A DNA stretch of 7,062 bases, taken from assembly GCA_002387005.1 (NCBI GenBank), contig DGKN01000189.1, positions 1 through 7,062 on the forward strand. The letters are read 5' to 3'. Positions within the stretch are counted from its first letter, which is position 1. Each line of letters starts with the position of its first letter. Source of the DNA: Propionibacteriaceae bacterium UBA4569. Lineage in GTDB: Bacteria; Actinomycetota; Actinomycetes; Propionibacteriales; Propionibacteriaceae. Below are positions 4,975 to 7,062 of the stretch, one piece after another. The translations under genes and the position numbers were made by a program. The notes under the pieces are model-generated. The model saw nothing but the letters and a program-made list of their open reading frames with translations, had not been told where the DNA came from and made no database searches.

Positions 4975-5946
4975 ATGCCCGAGAGCAATATTCCCCTTGC
5001 GCCCGTCGTCATCCTCGCCGGTGGCCTGTCGCACGAGCGCGATGTCTCGATCCGTTCGGGACGTCGCGTGGCCACCGCCCTGCGCCGCGTCGGCCACCAG
5101 GTGACCGAGGCCGATCTCACCGCCGACCTCGTCCCCCTGGTGACCAGCGGTGACACGAAGCCGGTGGTGTTCCCGATGTTGCACGGCGCCACCGGTGAGG
5201 ATGGGGCGCTGCGTGAGGTGCTGGGCCTGCTGGGCGTCGGCTTCGTCGGATCGTCCGGGCACGCCTGCCGGGTGACCTTCGACAAGTCGATCGCCGGGAC
5301 GGTCGTCGCGCGCGCCGGGATGAACGTCCCCGAGCAGGTCGCGCTCCCGCACGACATCTTCCGCGAGCTTGGTGCCCGTCCGCTGGTTGCTGCGCTCGGC
5401 GAGCGGCTCGGTTTCCCGCTGATGGTCAAGCCCGCGAGGTCAGGCTCCGCGCTGGGTGCCACCAAGGTGGAGAGCGCGGATGCCCTCCCCCAGGCCCTGG
5501 TCGCCGCCTTCGCCTACGATCCGACCGCCGTCGTTGAGCGCTACGTCGAGGGCACCGAGGTCGCCATCACCGTCATCGTCGAGGGGGACGACCGCGAGGT
5601 GCTTCCCCCGGTGCAGATCCAGCCAGAATCTGGGATCTACGACTACGCGGCGCGCTACACCGCCGGCAGCACCCGCTTCATCGTCCCCGCCAAGATTGAC
5701 CAGGACGCTCGCCAGCGGTCCGAGAGCCTGAGCCTGGCCGTTGTCGAGCGCTTGGGCCTGACCGGCATCGTGCGCGTCGACCTCATCATCGATGGGGGCG
5801 GCCAGCCCTGGTTCCTGGAGGCCAATGTCGCCCCCGGCATGACCGAGACCTCGTTGGTGCCGCTGGCCATGCAGGCCGCTGGCCTGGACCTGGGCGAGGT
5901 GTGCAGCCGGCTGGTGCAGGCCGCCGTCACCGGGACCGGGAGGTGA
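4975..5946 (+). CDS. ddl: D-alanine--D-alanine ligase
   Basis: A 323-residue ATP-grasp enzyme of the cytoplasm that joins two D-alanines for the peptidoglycan stem peptide. Motifs: GGLSHERDVSIRSG (16-29; Glu21 matches E. coli DdlB Glu15), LHGATGEDGALRE (69-81), VKPARSGSALGATKV (151-165; Ser157 matches Ser150), YDYAARY (222-228), VRVDLII (266-272; Arg267, Asp269) and EANVAPGMTETSLVP (282-296; Glu282, Asn284, Ser293). Tyr228 matches the DdlB tyrosine kept in D-Ala-D-Ala enzymes, so a VanA-type D-lactate ligase is unlikely; the lysine before it is Arg227 here. The start ATG 4975 follows GAGGGAG (4962-4968). The preceding gene ends 11 bases upstream, and the SURF1 gene overlaps its stop. It could be a paralogue if another ddl exists elsewhere. 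Confidence 0.94.
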   Translation: MPESNIPLAPVVILAGGLSHERDVSIRSGRRVATALRRVGHQVTEADLTADLVPLVTSGDTKPVVFPMLHGATGEDGALREVLGLLGVGFVGSSGHACRVTFDKSIAGTVVARAGMNVPEQVALPHDIFRELGARPLVAALGERLGFPLMVKPARSGSALGATKVESADALPQALVAAFAYDPTAVVERYVEGTEVAITVIVEGDDREVLPPVQIQPESGIYDYAARYTAGSTRFIVPAKIDQDARQRSESLSLAVVERLGLTGIVRVDLIIDGGGQPWFLEANVAPGMTETSLVPLAMQAAGLDLGEVCSRLVQAAVTGTGR

Positions 5947-6641
5947 GCACCGGGCTCAAGCAACTCCTGCTGGGCCTCGGCGGGGTGCTGGTCGCATGCG
6001 TCTTCGTCTTCCTGGGGCTGTGGCAGATGCAGGTCTTCCGCAGCCAGGGCCAGCAGTCGGTCGACGAGCTTGCCAGCCAGCCCCTCGTGGGTCTGGAGCA
6101 GGAGCTGGCGTCAGGCACGGCGGCCGGTGAGCTGTACGGACGTACTGTTCGGGTCTCCGGTGAGTGGCTGGACGACCAGGTGCTGGTCGGTGAGGGTTAC
6201 CCGGCGCGGGTCGTGCAGGCCTTCCGGACCGAAGGCGGACGGACCATCGCCGTCTCCCGCGGCACTGTCACCGCTGGTCAGAAGGCGGCGGACGCGCCCG
6301 CTGGCATCCAGGAGGTCACGGGGGTGCTGCTGCCGACTCAGTCGTCCGCACCCGTCGGGGCCGACCTCCCAGCAGGCAGCCTGGGGGCCGTGCAGCTGGA
6401 CGTGTTGGCGCAGGAGTGGCCCGCTCCCCTCTTCGACGCCTACCTCACGCAGCCCGCCACGGCGTCGGCGGCGCAAGGGCTGGGCGAGTCGCCGGTGATC
6501 GTCCCCGACCAGCGCGGCAATGTCCGCAACGAGGGCTATGCCCTGCAGTGGTGGTCGTTCGCCCTCTTCGGTTTGGTGCTCACCTGGGTGGGCGTCCGCC
6601 GGATCGGCGCCGGCGAGAAGGCCACTGACGCGGCCACGTAG
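5943..6641 (+). CDS. SURF1 family cytochrome c oxidase assembly protein
   Basis: A 232-residue membrane protein that helps assemble aa3-type cytochrome c oxidase, in bacteria by handling heme a. The topology is the family's: an N-terminal membrane segment (about 7-26, followed by the LGLWQMQVFR motif at 24-33), an extracytoplasmic domain of about 170 residues, and a second membrane segment (about 202-219). The C-terminal signature RNEGYALQWWSFALFG sits at 195-210. The histidine that precedes this tyrosine by three residues in proteobacterial proteins is Asn196 here. The start is GTG at 5943, overlapping the TGA of the ligase gene by four bases (GTGA), so translation is probably coupled. A GGGA lies seven bases upstream. 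The SURF1 call is firm; partner oxidase genes are not in this window. Confidence 0.92.
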   Translation: MSTGLKQLLLGLGGVLVACVFVFLGLWQMQVFRSQGQQSVDELASQPLVGLEQELASGTAAGELYGRTVRVSGEWLDDQVLVGEGYPARVVQAFRTEGGRTIAVSRGTVTAGQKAADAPAGIQEVTGVLLPTQSSAPVGADLPAGSLGAVQLDVLAQEWPAPLFDAYLTQPATASAAQGLGESPVIVPDQRGNVRNEGYALQWWSFALFGLVLTWVGVRRIGAGEKATDAAT

Positions 6642-6650
6642 TCTGGACGG
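6639..6650 (+). promoter_or_regulatory. Putative -10 element for a leaderless DUF3817 transcript
   Basis: TAGTCT (6639-6644) fits the actinobacterial TANNNT box and overlaps the SURF1 stop codon TAG. Its last base is six bases from GTG 6651, so RNA would begin at or next to the start codon. No Shine-Dalgarno with proper spacing is present. No clear -35 was found. The downstream gene may thus be read both from the operon and from its own start. Confidence 0.4.
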
Positions 6651-7004
6651 GTGAACGAAGACACCCAGAAGGAAATCCAGGACATCCGTGGCGCCCTGAT
6701 GCGCTACCGCGTGATGGCCTACTTGGTCGGAACGCTGCTCGTGGTCCTGGTGTGCGTGGGGGTCCCGCTCAAGTACCTCAACGATGATTCGCGCGTTGTC
6801 ACCTGGACCGGCATGCCACACGGCTGGCTGTACATGATCCTGCTGATCACGGCCTACGACCTGGGACGACGCGTGAAGTGGTCCTGGCTGCAACTGGGTT
6901 CGATCGCACTGGCGGGAACGATCCCCTTCCTGTCCTTCGTGGCAGAGCACTTCGCTCGCAAGGACGTCCTGTCCAGGCTGGCGACCATGGAGCACGACGG
7001 CTGA
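6651..7004 (+). CDS. DUF3817 family integral membrane protein
   Basis: A 117-residue small membrane protein of unknown biochemical role. Three hydrophobic segments are visible at about 21-40, 55-70 and 83-98. Family-like motifs are LMRYRVMAYLVGTLL (16-30), VPLKYL (38-43), GMPHGWLYMILLITAYDLGRR (54-74) and LAGTIPFLSFVAEH (87-100). The basic patch DLGRRVK between segments two and three lies in a loop. The start is GTG 6651, nine bases after the SURF1 stop. Length and layout match DUF3817, which is typical of actinobacteria. Its pairing with SURF1 suggests a membrane or respiration context, but that is neighbourhood inference. The family call is made by motif memory without a database search. 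Confidence 0.88.
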   Translation: MNEDTQKEIQDIRGALMRYRVMAYLVGTLLVVLVCVGVPLKYLNDDSRVVTWTGMPHGWLYMILLITAYDLGRRVKWSWLQLGSIALAGTIPFLSFVAEHFARKDVLSRLATMEHDG

Positions 7005-7062
7005 GCCCTCGCCCCCCGAGCCGCGCCCCTCACGTTCCCCGAGCGCGACCAACCCGCTCCCC
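7005..7062. other. C-rich non-coding window end
   Basis: Only 58 bases remain after the last stop. They are rich in C and G and show no gene start, clear hairpin or promoter that I can support. Confidence 0.6.

Noticed and set aside
4975..5946. A VanA-type D-Ala-D-Lac (vancomycin resistance) ligase.
   Set aside because: The tyrosine typical of D-Ala-D-Ala enzymes is present (Tyr228) and no vanH or vanX-like neighbours occur.
6111..7052. A 313-codon open frame on the minus strand.
   Set aside because: It is antisense to SURF1 and DUF3817, which have clear motifs; its translation has no recognisable domain and has the composition of a high-GC shadow frame.

Overview
The window looks like ordinary chromosomal DNA from a high-GC actinobacterium, probably of the Propionibacteriales or Propionibacteriaceae. 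This placement is inferred from GC-rich codon use, GTG starts, an Rpf cell-wall factor with a LysM domain, an actinobacterial-type SURF1 and a DUF3817 membrane protein. A trxB-trxA pair with an aminotransferase and a D-Ala-D-Ala ligase nearby also resembles the origin-proximal region of many actinobacterial chromosomes. No phage, IS, CRISPR, tRNA or rRNA was seen.

Left block (1-1974, + strand) is a thiol-redox gene run. It holds the C-terminal part of thioredoxin reductase, beginning exactly at its CATC active site, then a thioredoxin with an unusual WCSPC active site. Three bases later comes an unrecognised single-pass membrane protein with two extracytoplasmic cysteines, followed by an OsmC-family protein with both family cysteines.

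Middle block (1975-2995) is an intergenic region dense in inverted repeats (1988-2054), a putative promoter with a repeated GAGAATTC box, and a secreted resuscitation-promoting-factor-like muralytic enzyme with a LysM domain. The enzyme gene may be transcribed without a leader. It ends at a strong 14-bp hairpin, and the convergent intergenic region holds a second, nested inverted-repeat structure.

Right block (2996-7062) begins with a minus-strand gene distantly resembling an actinobacterial GNAT family, with an apparently eroded acetyl-CoA loop. Divergent from it is a compact + strand run: fold-type I PLP aminotransferase, D-Ala-D-Ala ligase (11-nt gap), SURF1 (4-nt overlap) and a DUF3817 membrane protein (9-nt gap). 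The DUF3817 gene has a possible internal leaderless promoter that overlaps the SURF1 stop codon.

Taken together the genes cover thiol redox balance, peptidoglycan synthesis and remodelling, and terminal oxidase assembly. I do not see a clear new multi-gene defence or mobile system. The most notable points are the thioredoxin active site, the uncharacterised membrane protein in the redox cluster, the operator-like repeats before the rpf gene, the degenerate GNAT, and the nested hairpins in intergenic DNA.
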